Source: Thalassospira lohafexi (lineage in GTDB: Bacteria > Pseudomonadota > Alphaproteobacteria > Rhodospirillales > Thalassospiraceae). Taken from it: 64,000 bases of DNA. The stretch spans positions 353,549 to 417,548 of the forward strand of contig NZ_NXGX01000003.1 of NCBI RefSeq assembly GCF_002844275.1, given 5' to 3'. The position numbers and the translations under genes were made by a program. Each line of letters opens with the position of its first letter. The first letter of the stretch is position 1. Under the pieces are notes generated by a model, which searched no databases, was not told the DNA's origin, and was given only the letters and a program-made list of their open reading frames with translations. Shown here one piece after another: positions 34,720 through 43,822 of the stretch.

Positions 34720-34821
34720 CGATCGTGACGTCGTCACGGTCCCGGGTTTCTAAGGTTTTGACCGCCAAATTTTCCGACACCGATTGCTGTGTCGTGACTC
34801 CTGAGCAGCCATCATCTCAAA

Positions 34822-34924
34822 CCGTCACTCTCGCGTAGACGGGAGTCCATGGTGCTGCAAGCGCCGACCGCTTGTCTTCGTGCCTAAACGCGATCTGGAT
34901 ACCCGCCGTCGCGGGCATGACGGG
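34822..34924. repeat. intergenic inverted-repeat element
   Basis: The left end CCGTCACTCTCGCGTAGACG and the right end, read in reverse complement CCCGTCATGCCCGCGACGGC, align over about 28 bp. The element ends in GTCCA/TGGAT blocks. It resembles the dispersed palindromes of the cgtcatnccCGCG...GGCGGGnATCCA type common between genes in proteobacteria. It fills part of the 390-bp gap before mnmE. Confidence 0.6.
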
Positions 34925-35109
34925 TGACGGGGAAAACTCTCTGAAACAGTTTTTATTCTTCTGTTCCGGCCTTAAAGACCTGTTGGTATTTAAAGCGATA
35001 TGTTGACCTTTCGGTCTGTCTGACCGATATCGACAGCACAGATTGACCGATCGCGTTGCCACGCCATCACGCAGGCCGCAGCGGTTGCCACAGCCAAAAC
35101 GACGGACAG

Positions 35110-36486
35110 ATGATGATTGCACACCAAAACACCATTTTTGCCCTGTCATCCGGGGCCGGACGCGCCGGCGTTGCCGTCATCCGTCTTTCGGGTCCTGCGG
35201 CGGGCCAGACGCTCTGTGCGTTGCTGGGCCGTGATCACCTGCCCAAACCGCGCCAGGCGGTCTATGCGCCGATCCGTGATCCGCAAACCGGCGAACGGCT
35301 TGATGATGCGGTGGCGATCTATTTTGCTGGTCCGGCCAGCTTTACCGGCGAAGACGTGGTGGAGCTTCATACCCACGGTGGGCGGGCTGTCATTGATGGG
35401 GTGCTGGAATGCCTGTCGCGCCAACCGGGCCTGCGGATTGCCGAACCGGGCGAATATACCAAGCGCGCCTTTGAAAACGGCAAGATGGACCTGACCGCCG
35501 CCGAAGGCATTGCCGATTTGATCGATGCCGAAACCGCCGCCCAGCGCCGTCAGGCCGTGCGCCAGATGGCCGGGGAGTTGGGCGCGCTATATGAAGATTG
35601 GCGCGCACGCCTGATGAAGGCGCTGGCCCATATTGAGGCCGATATTGATTTCCCCGACGAAGATTTGCCCGACGGGATTGTACCGGTGGTGCGCGGCGAT
35701 TTGATCGCGGTGGGCGAGGCAATCACCCGCCATCTGGCCGATAATCGCCGGGGTGAACGTCTGCGCGAAGGGTTCCAGATTGTCATCCTTGGCGCGCCCA
35801 ATGCCGGGAAATCAAGCTTGCTTAACCGCCTTGCCCAGCGCGATGCCGCCATTGTATCGGAAATTGCCGGGACCACACGCGACATGATCGAAGTCCATCT
35901 TGATCTGGGTGGGTTCCCCGTCACCATGGTTGATACGGCTGGCTTGCGCGAAAGTGGTGATGTGATTGAAACCGAAGGCGTGCGGCGTGCAACGGCACGG
36001 GCGGATAATGCCGATTTGCGGCTTGTGGTGATTGATCGCGACGACTGGCCGACCATTGATCCCGAAGCCGCCCGTTTGATTGATGGCAGCACCATATTGC
36101 TGATCAACAAGGTCGATGATCTTGGCAGCGCCGATATTCCCAAGGTTTGGAACGGGACATCGGCGGGCGGGGCCAAGCTGGAGCTTCCCGTTTTGCCCAT
36201 ATCGGCCATGACCGGGCAGGGGATGGAAAGCCTCTTGCAACTGCTGGAGACTCGCGTAAAAGAAGGGCTCGATTTTGCCGGTCCCGTACCCCTGACACGG
36301 TTGCGGCACAGGCGCGCACTTGAAAGTGCCAGCGACCATCTGGATCGCGGAATGAAGACCGATATCGCCGAACTTGCTGCTGAGGATGTACGCCTCGCGG
36401 TGCGGGAAATCGGCAAGATTACCGGACGTGTCGATGTGGAAGACTTGCTTGATATTATCTTCGGCGACTTCTGTATCGGCAAATAA
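35110..36486 (+). CDS. mnmE: tRNA uridine-5-carboxymethylaminomethyl modification GTPase MnmE
   Basis: With MnmG it builds the cmnm5 group on U34 of tRNAs that read NNA/NNG codons. The 458-residue protein has the folate-binding N-terminal domain (TIFALSSGAGRAGVAVIRLSG, GPASFTGEDVVELHTHGG). A G domain is inserted in a helical domain: GAPNAGKSSLLN (about residue 225), GTTRDMIEV, DTAGLRES and NKVD. The C-terminal GDFCIGK carries the conserved Cys. Start could be either of two adjacent ATGs. mnmG follows 120 bp later with a parS between. Confidence 0.96.
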   Translation: MMIAHQNTIFALSSGAGRAGVAVIRLSGPAAGQTLCALLGRDHLPKPRQAVYAPIRDPQTGERLDDAVAIYFAGPASFTGEDVVELHTHGGRAVIDGVLECLSRQPGLRIAEPGEYTKRAFENGKMDLTAAEGIADLIDAETAAQRRQAVRQMAGELGALYEDWRARLMKALAHIEADIDFPDEDLPDGIVPVVRGDLIAVGEAITRHLADNRRGERLREGFQIVILGAPNAGKSSLLNRLAQRDAAIVSEIAGTTRDMIEVHLDLGGFPVTMVDTAGLRESGDVIETEGVRRATARADNADLRLVVIDRDDWPTIDPEAARLIDGSTILLINKVDDLGSADIPKVWNGTSAGGAKLELPVLPISAMTGQGMESLLQLLETRVKEGLDFAGPVPLTRLRHRRALESASDHLDRGMKTDIAELAAEDVRLAVREIGKITGRVDVEDLLDIIFGDFCIGK

Positions 36487-36499
36487 GATTACCAGAAAG

Positions 36500-36515
36500 T
36501 GTTTCACGTGAAACA
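36500..36515. promoter_or_regulatory. parS: parS site (perfect)
   Basis: TGTTTCACGTGAAACA, the canonical 16-bp ParB-binding palindrome, lies in the gap between mnmE and mnmG. Confidence 0.95.
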
Positions 36516-36606
36516 TCGGCCGTTCCGATGACGCGTGTTTGACGTTTAGAACCCCTAAAAGGTTCGATCCCGCAAAACGACGGCGGGGGATGGAATGAGG
36601 AAGTCG

Positions 36607-38505
36607 ATGTCTCAGACTGAGCAGCAGAACCGTTTTGATGTGATTGTGGTTGGTGGTGGCCATGCCGGTTGCGAAGCCGCAGCTGCCGCTGCGCGCATGG
36701 GCGCAAACACCGCACTGGTCACGCACCGCGCCGATCGCATCGGGGAAATGTCGTGTAACCCGGCCATCGGTGGTCTGGGCAAGGGACATATGGTCCGCGA
36801 AGTCGATGCGCTGGACGGGGTGATGGGCCGTGCGATTGACCGGGCTGGCATTCAGTTCCGCATGCTCAACCGCTCCAAAGGACCGGCCGTACGCGGACCG
36901 CGTGCACAGGCCGACCGCAAGCTGTATCGTCAGGCGGTGCAGGATATTTTGGCTGAACAAGAAAACCTCACCATCCTTGAAGGCGGTGTTGAAGACCTGA
37001 TCATTGATGAGAACCATCGCGTTGCGGGTGTGATCACCGGCGATGGCAGCAGCTATCATGCGGGCGCAGTCGTTCTGACCACCGGCACGTTCTTACGCGG
37101 GCTTATTCATATCGGTGAAAAAACCACGCCGGCTGGCCGCATTGGCGATGCGCCGTCGATGGGGCTGTCCGAGACGCTGGAAAAATACGATTTCAAACTG
37201 GGCCGTCTTAAAACCGGGACACCGGCGCGCCTTGATGGCCGCACCATTGATTGGGCCAGCCTGCAGGAACAGCCGGGCGATACACCACCCGATCCGTTTT
37301 CCTTCCTGACCTCTAAAATCACCGTGCCGCAAATCCCGTGTCATTTGACCTGGACGACGGACGCGACCCACGAAATCATTCGTGCCAATCTGCACCGCGC
37401 GCCAATGTATAGTGGCCAGATCAACAGCAGCGGCCCGCGCTATTGCCCGTCGATTGAAGACAAGGTCGTGCGCTTTGCCGAGAAAAATCAGCACCAGATT
37501 TTCCTGGAGCCCGAAGGCTTGGATGATCCAACCGTCTATCCGAACGGCATTTCAACCTCATTGCCGGAGGATGTTCAGCTCGCCATGCTGGTCACCATTC
37601 CGGGTCTGGAAAAGGTTGAAATCTTCCGTCCCGGCTATGCGGTGGAATATGATTTCGTTGATCCGCGTGAATTGCGCCATACGCTGGAAACCAAAAAAAT
37701 CGCCGGGCTGTTCTTTGCCGGGCAGATCAATGGCACGACCGGCTATGAAGAAGCCGCCGGGCAGGGGCTTGTCGCCGGGGTCAACGCAGCACTTCTATGT
37801 GATGGCGGCGAACGCGAATTCCGGCTTGATCGGGCGGACGCCTATATCGGGGTGATGATCGATGATCTGGTGACGCAAGGGACGCGCGAACCCTATCGCA
37901 TGTTTACATCCCGCGCCGAATACCGGTTGATGCTGCGCGCCGATAACGCCGATCAGCGGTTGACCGATCGCGGGCTTGAAATTGGTTGTGTCGCATCGAC
38001 CCGTGAACAGGTCTGGGGCGATAAAAAAGCCGCGCTTCAGGCTGCCAAGAGTGACGTGTCCAGCTTGGCCGAAACACCCAATACGCTGGTGAAATTTGGC
38101 ATCAAGATCAACCTTGATGGCGTGCGCCGCAGTGCCTACGACCTGCTGGCTTATCCTGATATCGACTTTGACACCCTGACCAAGGTCTGGCCGCAGCTTG
38201 CCACCATTGATCCGGCGATCAAGGAACAGGTGGCGATTGATGCACAGTACAAAGGCTACCTTGACCGTCAATCTGCCGACATTGCGGCCTTCCGCCGGGA
38301 CGAAGAATTGCGCCTGCCACGCGGTCTTGATTTCGATAAGGTCGGTGGGTTGTCGGCGGAAATCCGCATTAAGCTGAAAGAAATTCAGCCGGAAACCATC
38401 GGCGCCGCATCGCGTATTCCCGGTGTGACCCCGGCGGCGGTGACCGCCCTGTTGGGTCATATCAAAAGTCACAAGCATCAGGTCAAAAACGCCCGCAGCG
38501 CATAA
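36607..38505 (+). CDS. mnmG: tRNA uridine-5-carboxymethylaminomethyl modification enzyme MnmG
   Basis: This FAD- and NADH-dependent partner of MnmE acts in wobble-uridine modification. The 632-residue protein starts [21 protein letters not shown] (FAD loop). It has [67 protein letters not shown] and the C-terminal helical domain ending [16 protein letters not shown]. The length is normal. An ATG four codons upstream (36595) is also possible; AGGAAG lies close to the chosen start. A terminator follows. Confidence 0.96.
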   Translation: MSQTEQQNRFDVIVVGGGHAGCEAAAAAARMGANTALVTHRADRIGEMSCNPAIGGLGKGHMVREVDALDGVMGRAIDRAGIQFRMLNRSKGPAVRGPRAQADRKLYRQAVQDILAEQENLTILEGGVEDLIIDENHRVAGVITGDGSSYHAGAVVLTTGTFLRGLIHIGEKTTPAGRIGDAPSMGLSETLEKYDFKLGRLKTGTPARLDGRTIDWASLQEQPGDTPPDPFSFLTSKITVPQIPCHLTWTTDATHEIIRANLHRAPMYSGQINSSGPRYCPSIEDKVVRFAEKNQHQIFLEPEGLDDPTVYPNGISTSLPEDVQLAMLVTIPGLEKVEIFRPGYAVEYDFVDPRELRHTLETKKIAGLFFAGQINGTTGYEEAAGQGLVAGVNAALLCDGGEREFRLDRADAYIGVMIDDLVTQGTREPYRMFTSRAEYRLMLRADNADQRLTDRGLEIGCVASTREQVWGDKKAALQAAKSDVSSLAETPNTLVKFGIKINLDGVRRSAYDLLAYPDIDFDTLTKVWPQLATIDPAIKEQVAIDAQYKGYLDRQSADIAAFRRDEELRLPRGLDFDKVGGLSAEIRIKLKEIQPETIGAASRIPGVTPAAVTALLGHIKSHKHQVKNARSA

Positions 38506-38582
38506 GGGCTTTAAGCGATAGACGTGTAGGCGCGCGAGGCACCCCGACGCCTCTAACAAAGTTCGTACCATCGACAAAGATC

Positions 38583-38618
38583 AACAGCCCGGTCGGTTTG
38601 CTCCGATCGGGCTGTTTT
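38583..38618 (+). terminator. intrinsic terminator of mnmG
   Basis: A 12-bp stem CAGCCCGGTCGG/CCGATCGGGCTG (one wobble) with a 6-nt loop is followed by TTTTCGTTT. Confidence 0.85.
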
Positions 38619-38622
38619 CGTT

Positions 38623-39128
38623 TAGGCCAGCGCAACCAAACACCACACCTAAAACGCCAAGCCGTATCTACGTCCTTACGGGGTAACCTTTGAAGGCGAG
38701 GGGGTAGGTCATCCGAAGGAAGTAAGGTATCTTTCAATAAGATCAGCCCGCGCCCTCAAACGCCAAGAATCGATCTTTCTGCCCGTCGCAAAGGGTCATC
38801 TGGCTAAACGGACACCTGTTCAAATTTGGGCTGGCTCTAGGCTGGTTGATGTCCGAAGGGAAGAGACAAGCGGCGGGAGAAGGTTGCCAAATTCTCGACA
38901 GGATACGAACGTCAAGCCTCTGAGGTTGAGGGCGGCTTGGGGGCTGGCTGGGCGGCAAAGAATTTCAGCAAAGATTATTTTGTTGGACAGGCAGCGGTTC
39001 GGCGGACATCGCTGCCAGCGACCAAGAGGTAAAGGGTAGGTGTCTCGATATTCAGATGCGTGCCCGCGAGCGCAGGCTCATGAGGAAGTAAGCCGATGCA
39101 TTTTTCTGACGAAAAACATCTTTTTCAA
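38623..39128. other. unexplained intergenic stretch between mnmG and rsmG
   Basis: About 500 bp without a supportable gene. Short frames exist on both strands but lack ribosome sites and family patterns. The composition is G-rich on the plus strand around 38870-38960. A degenerate gene or an untranslated RNA are both possible; I recognise neither. A parS site borders it on the right. Confidence 0.4.
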
Positions 39129-39144
39129 TGTTTCACGTGAAACA
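39129..39144. promoter_or_regulatory. parS: parS site (perfect)
   Basis: TGTTTCACGTGAAACA lies 105-120 bp before the rsmG start, in non-coding sequence. Confidence 0.95.
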
Positions 39145-39248
39145 TTTCGGCAAAAATTGATCTATTTTCGCTGCTCGGAGCGATAAAAAGATGCGTCAAT
39201 GTGAAGTCAAAGCTGGCGTGTTTTGAAAACGCGGCGTATAAATCGTTT

Positions 39249-39884
39249 ATGCAATCCATTTCCGAACCCGTAAAAACATGGTTTGAGCGCGATTTGAGTG
39301 TTTCACGTGAAACATTGGACCGCTTGAACCAGTATGCAGACCTCGTTGTGAAGTGGCAGCCGCGAATTAATATTGTCGGCGCCAGCACAGCAGAAGACGT
39401 TTGGGGACGTCATTTACAGGATTCTGCGCAGCTTTGGCCGCATCTTCAGGACGTCGCGACCACTGGTAAAATCGTTGATTTTGGGTCTGGCGCTGGTTTC
39501 CCCGGCATTGTCCTTGCCATTTTAGGGGCAGGGAATGTCACGATGATGGAATCCAACACCAAGAAAACCGTCTTTCTGATGGAAGCCGCACGGGTGTGTG
39601 GTGTTCTTGGGCAGACCAAGATTGCCCGCGAGCGAATCGAAGCGGCCCAGCCGTGCGAAGCCGATGTGGTGACGGCGCGTGCTTTCGCACCCCTGCCAAA
39701 ACTGTTGGAATTTGGCCAAAGACACCTGAAACCGGGTGGCCATTATGTGTTGCTAAAAGGACGTGCCTTTGAGGATGAACTGGCGGACGCACGCGACGCT
39801 GGTTGGACATTTGATGTAACCACGCATGCCAGCCTGGTCGATCCGGACGGCGTTGTGATGATCTTAAAAGGAGTGAGCCGGTGA
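39249..39884 (+). CDS. rsmG: 16S rRNA (guanine527-N7)-methyltransferase
   Basis: RsmG methylates G527 of 16S rRNA. The 211-residue SAM enzyme has LNQYADLVVKWQPRINIVGAS, WGRHLQDSAQL, the SAM loop IVDFGSGAGFPGIVLAI (about residues 75-91), MMESNTKKTVFLMEAAR and VTARAFAPLPKLLE. The ATG chosen gives the usual length; a GTG 16 codons earlier is also open. A parS site is embedded in the coding sequence, reading VSRET near residue 18. Its stop overlaps the parA start. Confidence 0.94.
   Translation: MQSISEPVKTWFERDLSVSRETLDRLNQYADLVVKWQPRINIVGASTAEDVWGRHLQDSAQLWPHLQDVATTGKIVDFGSGAGFPGIVLAILGAGNVTMMESNTKKTVFLMEAARVCGVLGQTKIARERIEAAQPCEADVVTARAFAPLPKLLEFGQRHLKPGGHYVLLKGRAFEDELADARDAGWTFDVTTHASLVDPDGVVMILKGVSR
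39299..39314. promoter_or_regulatory. parS: parS site (perfect) inside rsmG
   Basis: TGTTTCACGTGAAACA lies in the rsmG coding sequence and is read there as part of SVSRETL. Confidence 0.95.
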
Positions 39885-40708
39885 CCGACGTAATTGACTT
39901 GCCGCTTTCGACCAAAGCCAAGGGTGAAGGACATCGCCCGCGCATCATTTCAGTGGCCAATCAGAAGGGTGGGGTTGGTAAAACAACGACAACGATCAAT
40001 CTGGCGACCGCCTTGGCAGCCGTCAACCAGCGGGTTTTGATTGTTGATCTTGACCCGCAGGGCAATGCCAGCACCGGTCTTGGGCTGCGCCCGTCAGACC
40101 GTCAGATCAGTTCCTATGACGTGTTGATCAATGGCAACACCCTTGAAGAAGCGCGGATTGATACGCCGATCCCGCGTCTGAGCATTGTGCCCGCGGGCAT
40201 GGATTTGACGGGGGCGGAGATTGAGCTGGTTGATTTCGAACGGCGCGAAACCCAGCTTAAAGAATCGCTGGCCCGGTTGCCGCATGACGTTGATTACGTG
40301 CTGATTGATTGTCCGCCGTCTTTGGGGCTTTTGACCCTGAATGCACTGGTGGCGTCTGACGCAGTTTTGGTGCCATTGCAGTGTGAATTCTTTGCCCTTG
40401 AAGGCATTAGTCATCTGGTGCGCACGATCAAGCGGGTCAAAAAGGCGTTTAATCCGGATCTTGAGATTCAGGGCATTGTTCTGACCATGTATGACAAGCG
40501 TAATAACCTGTCTGCACAGGTTGCCAATGATGTACGTGATTATTTTGGCGATGTGGTTTATCGCACCGTGATCCCGCGCAATGTTCGGGTATCGGAAGCA
40601 CCAAGTCACGGCACGCCGGTTCTGGTTTACGATATGAAATGCCCCGGTTCACGGGCCTATCTTAATCTCGCCAGTGAAGTCTTGAAACGCGAAGGGGTGA
40701 AAGCATGA
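39881..40708 (+). CDS. parA: chromosome-partitioning ATPase ParA
   Basis: ParA is a nucleoid-bound ATPase that moves ParB-parS complexes toward the new pole. The 275-residue protein has the deviant Walker A NQKGGVGKTTTTINLA (about residues 28-43) with both Lys, LIVDLDPQGNASTG, and the Walker B region VDYVLIDCPPSLGLLTLNAL. QCEFFALEGISHL and the nucleoid-binding C-terminal part follow. A short N-terminal extension precedes the fold. GTG start overlaps the rsmG stop, and the parB ATG overlaps the parA stop, so all three are coupled. Confidence 0.96.
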   Translation: MTDVIDLPLSTKAKGEGHRPRIISVANQKGGVGKTTTTINLATALAAVNQRVLIVDLDPQGNASTGLGLRPSDRQISSYDVLINGNTLEEARIDTPIPRLSIVPAGMDLTGAEIELVDFERRETQLKESLARLPHDVDYVLIDCPPSLGLLTLNALVASDAVLVPLQCEFFALEGISHLVRTIKRVKKAFNPDLEIQGIVLTMYDKRNNLSAQVANDVRDYFGDVVYRTVIPRNVRVSEAPSHGTPVLVYDMKCPGSRAYLNLASEVLKREGVKA

Positions 40709-42057
40709 GCGAAGCAAAAAAACGTGGGTTGGGTCGCGGGCTGTCGGCTCTTCTGGGTGAAGAAGACGAGGATGTCGGGGTTGCCGTTGCCGCCAATGCC
40801 GACGCGGCGGTCGCACACCCGGGGCCGGGGGGCACGACGCAGCATATTGCGATTACCGATCTGAAACCGTCGCCGTTCCAGCCGCGCAGTAATTTTGACG
40901 ATGAAGCAATCGATGACCTCGCGGCCTCAATCCGCGAGAAGGGTATTATCCAGCCGATTCTTGTCCGTGCGTCGTCAACCGGCGAAACCACCTATGAAAT
41001 CATTGCTGGCGAACGGCGCTGGCGTGCCGCGCAGCGCGCCCAGCTGCATGAAGTGCCGGTCTTGGTGCGCGACTTTGATGACCGTGAAACGGCCGAAATT
41101 GCCCTGATTGAGAACCTGCAGCGTCAGGATCTTTCGCCGCTGGAAGAAGCTGAAGGCTATAACCGGCTGATGAGCGAGTTTGCCCATACGCAGGAAGCGC
41201 TGGGTCAGGCGCTGGGCAAAAGCCGAAGCCACATCGCCAACAGTTTGCGCCTGCTCGCCCTTGCCGCACCGATCAAGCAGATGCTGTCAGACAAAGTTTT
41301 AAGTGCTGGTCATGCGCGTGCTTTGCTGGGTGCTGAGAATGCGGTTGAGTTGGCAACCCAGATTGTCAAAAAGGGCCTGAACGTCCGCCAGACGGAAAAA
41401 CTGGTGAAAACCGACGGCGGTAAAACAGCCCGTCCGAAGAAGTCATCAGGGGGGCGTTCGGCCGACAAAGACCCAGATACAGTGTCTCTGGAACGTGACC
41501 TTAGCAACATGTTGGGGTTGGCGGTTAATATCGACTTTGACGGGGCGGCGGGTAAAATCTCCATCCGCTATGAAACGCTTGAGCAGCTTGACGATATTTT
41601 ACAGCGCCTGACCCACGGTAAGGCAGGGGAAATGGCGGGTGACGACTCCAGTGCTGATCTGTCTGATTCGGATGAAAACGAATTCGACTCGATGTTTATC
41701 GAAGACGATGAAGCCGGTAGCGGTGCGGAAAATGATGATGAGGATGCGCTGACGGTTGAGCTCGAATCGATTGCCGATGCGGTGCATGGCACTGAAGACA
41801 GGGCTGGGGACGTGCTGGACGACGACCTGATCATGGATGATGAGCCCGAAGGGGATGCGCCGATCGAACAGGAAGAGGTTGGCGAAGACGCGCTGGAGGA
41901 GGTGGCCGATGGCACCGGAAAAAAGCCGGAACGTAAAATCCGCATGCAAGATCTTGATCGCGACAAGATGAACGCGCTCAAGGCTCTTAAGCAAGAGCAG
42001 GATAAAGCCAGAGCCAAGGCTAACGGGACTGAGGTTGTAGTGAAGCGCATTCTTTAG
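40705..42057 (+). CDS. parB: chromosome-partitioning protein ParB with long charged C-terminal tail
   Basis: ParB binds parS, loads as a CTP-gated clamp and spreads. The start KKRGLGRGLSALLGE is the ParA-interacting end, PFQPRSNFD and AGERRWRAAQ (CTP-binding) follow, and LGQALGKSRSHIANSLRLLAL is the HTH that reads parS. KISIRYETLEQLDDILQRL is the dimerisation domain, where most chromosomal ParBs end. Here about 147 more residues follow: roughly 100 residues with 40 Asp/Glu and 2 Lys/Arg, then a basic helical end (KKPERKIRMQDLDRDKM...KRIL). At 450 residues it is about half as long again as usual. The frame is intact. Confidence 0.96.
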   Translation: MSEAKKRGLGRGLSALLGEEDEDVGVAVAANADAAVAHPGPGGTTQHIAITDLKPSPFQPRSNFDDEAIDDLAASIREKGIIQPILVRASSTGETTYEIIAGERRWRAAQRAQLHEVPVLVRDFDDRETAEIALIENLQRQDLSPLEEAEGYNRLMSEFAHTQEALGQALGKSRSHIANSLRLLALAAPIKQMLSDKVLSAGHARALLGAENAVELATQIVKKGLNVRQTEKLVKTDGGKTARPKKSSGGRSADKDPDTVSLERDLSNMLGLAVNIDFDGAAGKISIRYETLEQLDDILQRLTHGKAGEMAGDDSSADLSDSDENEFDSMFIEDDEAGSGAENDDEDALTVELESIADAVHGTEDRAGDVLDDDLIMDDEPEGDAPIEQEEVGEDALEEVADGTGKKPERKIRMQDLDRDKMNALKALKQEQDKARAKANGTEVVVKRIL

Positions 42058-42252
42058 GGTTTAAAGCCCCGTTATACCGTCTCAGCGTCGATTTGAACCG
42101 GGTTATAGACTCATACGAAAAGAGAAGGGCTTTAGAAACCGGGGACTCGGCGCTATACAGCCGCTCTGCGCACTTTTGGCGCGCATTCTGGGTGTTGAAT
42201 CATGCCATTTACAGGTTAAGTCAGGCTTTTCCCGAGGCTGCCCTGTGATGTT

Positions 42253-43284
42253 TTAGCGACGTGCCTGCTTTTGCCGGGCGACGGCGATTTTGATCATGGC
42301 ACGGTGCGCGATGGTTTCAGGAACGGCAAGACTACTTTTGCAGTCTTTTTCTGCCTCAAGCAGGATTTGCAGCGCGCGTTGCAAGGTTGGAACGGCCCAA
42401 TTGTTCAGGTTGGCCCGGAACTGATCGGCGGCCTTGAAAAACAGCGGCGGGCGCAGGGATTTCATTGCCTGTTCAGTATTGGCTCCTTGGGTGATCTGTC
42501 CTTTGACCAGATGCAGTTTCTGGAAATATCCGAGCATCATGCGAAGCGCGCCAACAGGATTGAGGCCTTCTTCGGTGAGGCGGGTAAGGGCCGTGTCGAG
42601 ATTGACGACATTGCCCTGTGAAACGGCTTGTATGACATCGTCATAATGGCGGGCTGAGCTGTCGCCAACGCAATCCATCGCATCGGCCAGTGTGACTTGA
42701 CCGTCCTTGAACGCATAGAGGGCGAGTTTTTCAAGCTCGCTTCGCGATATCATGCGGTCCGAGCCCAGATTGGCAACCAGATAGCGGGTCGCATCGCGAT
42801 CAATGCGCAGTTTGTGATCTTCCATCACCGCACTGATCAGACCTTCAAGGTCGCGGCCGCTGTCGGCATAGCACGGAAGGGCCATGCCGTTGCCGGCCTT
42901 TTCAACCGCCTGACGCAATTTGGAACGGGATGGCAAACTGCCAGCTTCGATCACGATCAGGGCGTCACCCGCAGGGTCTTTGAGGAAGTCGGCAATTGCC
43001 GCGGCCTGTGCATCGCCAATGTCGCGGAGTCGGATGACGCGACGCCCGCCACCAAAACTGATGGCGGCGGCTTCGTCGCGCAGGCGGCTGCTGTCTTCTT
43101 TTAGCTGGGCACTGCCCATTTCGATTACCCGAAAAGGATCCTTGAGGTCTTCGACGACGGTTTTGGCAAGCTTTACCGCACGTTCGCGCACAAGACCTTC
43201 GTCCTCGCCATAGATCAGCACCAACTGTGCCTTGGCGTCTGGCGCACGGAGAAAGGTTTCGACCTGGGCTGCCTTGAGTTTCAT
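42253..43284 (-). CDS. holA: DNA polymerase III delta subunit
   Basis: Delta opens the sliding clamp in the clamp loader. The 343-residue protein begins MKLKAAQVETFLRAPDAKAQLVLIYGEDEGLVRERA, the typical start with the ATPase-like fold. LVIEAGSLPSRSKLRQAVEKAG and DALIV follow; the lid region LVANLGSDRMISRSELEKLALY and the C-terminal collar domain (GALRMMLGYFQKLHLVKGQ) are present. It lies downstream of lptE on the same strand and convergent with parB. The call is secure from pattern and gene order. Confidence 0.93.
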   Translation of the reverse strand: MKLKAAQVETFLRAPDAKAQLVLIYGEDEGLVRERAVKLAKTVVEDLKDPFRVIEMGSAQLKEDSSRLRDEAAAISFGGGRRVIRLRDIGDAQAAAIADFLKDPAGDALIVIEAGSLPSRSKLRQAVEKAGNGMALPCYADSGRDLEGLISAVMEDHKLRIDRDATRYLVANLGSDRMISRSELEKLALYAFKDGQVTLADAMDCVGDSSARHYDDVIQAVSQGNVVNLDTALTRLTEEGLNPVGALRMMLGYFQKLHLVKGQITQGANTEQAMKSLRPPLFFKAADQFRANLNNWAVPTLQRALQILLEAEKDCKSSLAVPETIAHRAMIKIAVARQKQARR

Positions 43285-43312
43285 CGGTTAGATACGTCTT
43301 CCAGAGAAGGTC

Positions 43313-43822
43313 TTACGGAATGGCGCGCAGGCCAACGGCAACCTGATTGGCGATTTGCTGTGCCAGATTACGCGCGGCGTCACGACGGGCGGCTTTTTCT
43401 GCTTCGAGGCTGGCAAAGTCCGAATCGACAATGTTGTAACTAGTGCGTGCCCTTACGAAGCCCTGACGCAACAGTGCGGCGTCGGACTTGCGGGTTAGTT
43501 GATAGGTTGCTTCAAGCAAATAGTCGGCAATTGTTGCTTCGTTGTCTTTGGTAAAGCCCTGTTCGCTGGTCGACTCGGATACTTCTACGTCCAATGTGTA
43601 AGCAGGATTGGAAGCCTGACCGCGGGGGGTAAGAGTTTCGATTAAAAGGTTGCGCGTAATTTGGCCGACACGGTCATTGATCAGGGTGACTTCGACCTGT
43701 GACATATCTACAGCGGTGCTTTGTCCACTGCGATCTTCTGCATAGAGCGGGCGAAAGCCGCAGGCACTCAGAGACATCAGGGCAATCAGTGTGAGTGCTG
43801 GGAAAATGGCGCGCAATTTCAT
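43313..43822 (-). CDS. lptE: LPS-assembly lipoprotein LptE
   Basis: LptE plugs the LptD barrel and helps insert lipopolysaccharide in the outer membrane. The 169-residue precursor has a signal peptide and lipobox (LTLIALMSLSACGFRPLY, Cys about residue 21), then VEVTLINDRVGQITRNLLIETLTP and a C-terminal helix EAEKAARRDAARNLAQQIANQV. The CGFRPLY start is typical. Its ATG overlaps the stop of the unknown gene upstream. The holA neighbour is conserved. Confidence 0.92.
   Translation of the reverse strand: MKLRAIFPALTLIALMSLSACGFRPLYAEDRSGQSTAVDMSQVEVTLINDRVGQITRNLLIETLTPRGQASNPAYTLDVEVSESTSEQGFTKDNEATIADYLLEATYQLTRKSDAALLRQGFVRARTSYNIVDSDFASLEAEKAARRDAARNLAQQIANQVAVGLRAIP

Noticed and set aside
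35812..37059. 415-residue open frame on the minus strand
   Set aside because: It runs antisense across mnmE and mnmG, both intact and conserved.
38743..38958. 71-residue minus-strand frame in the mnmG-rsmG gap
   Set aside because: No ribosome site, Pro/Gln-rich low complexity and no family pattern.
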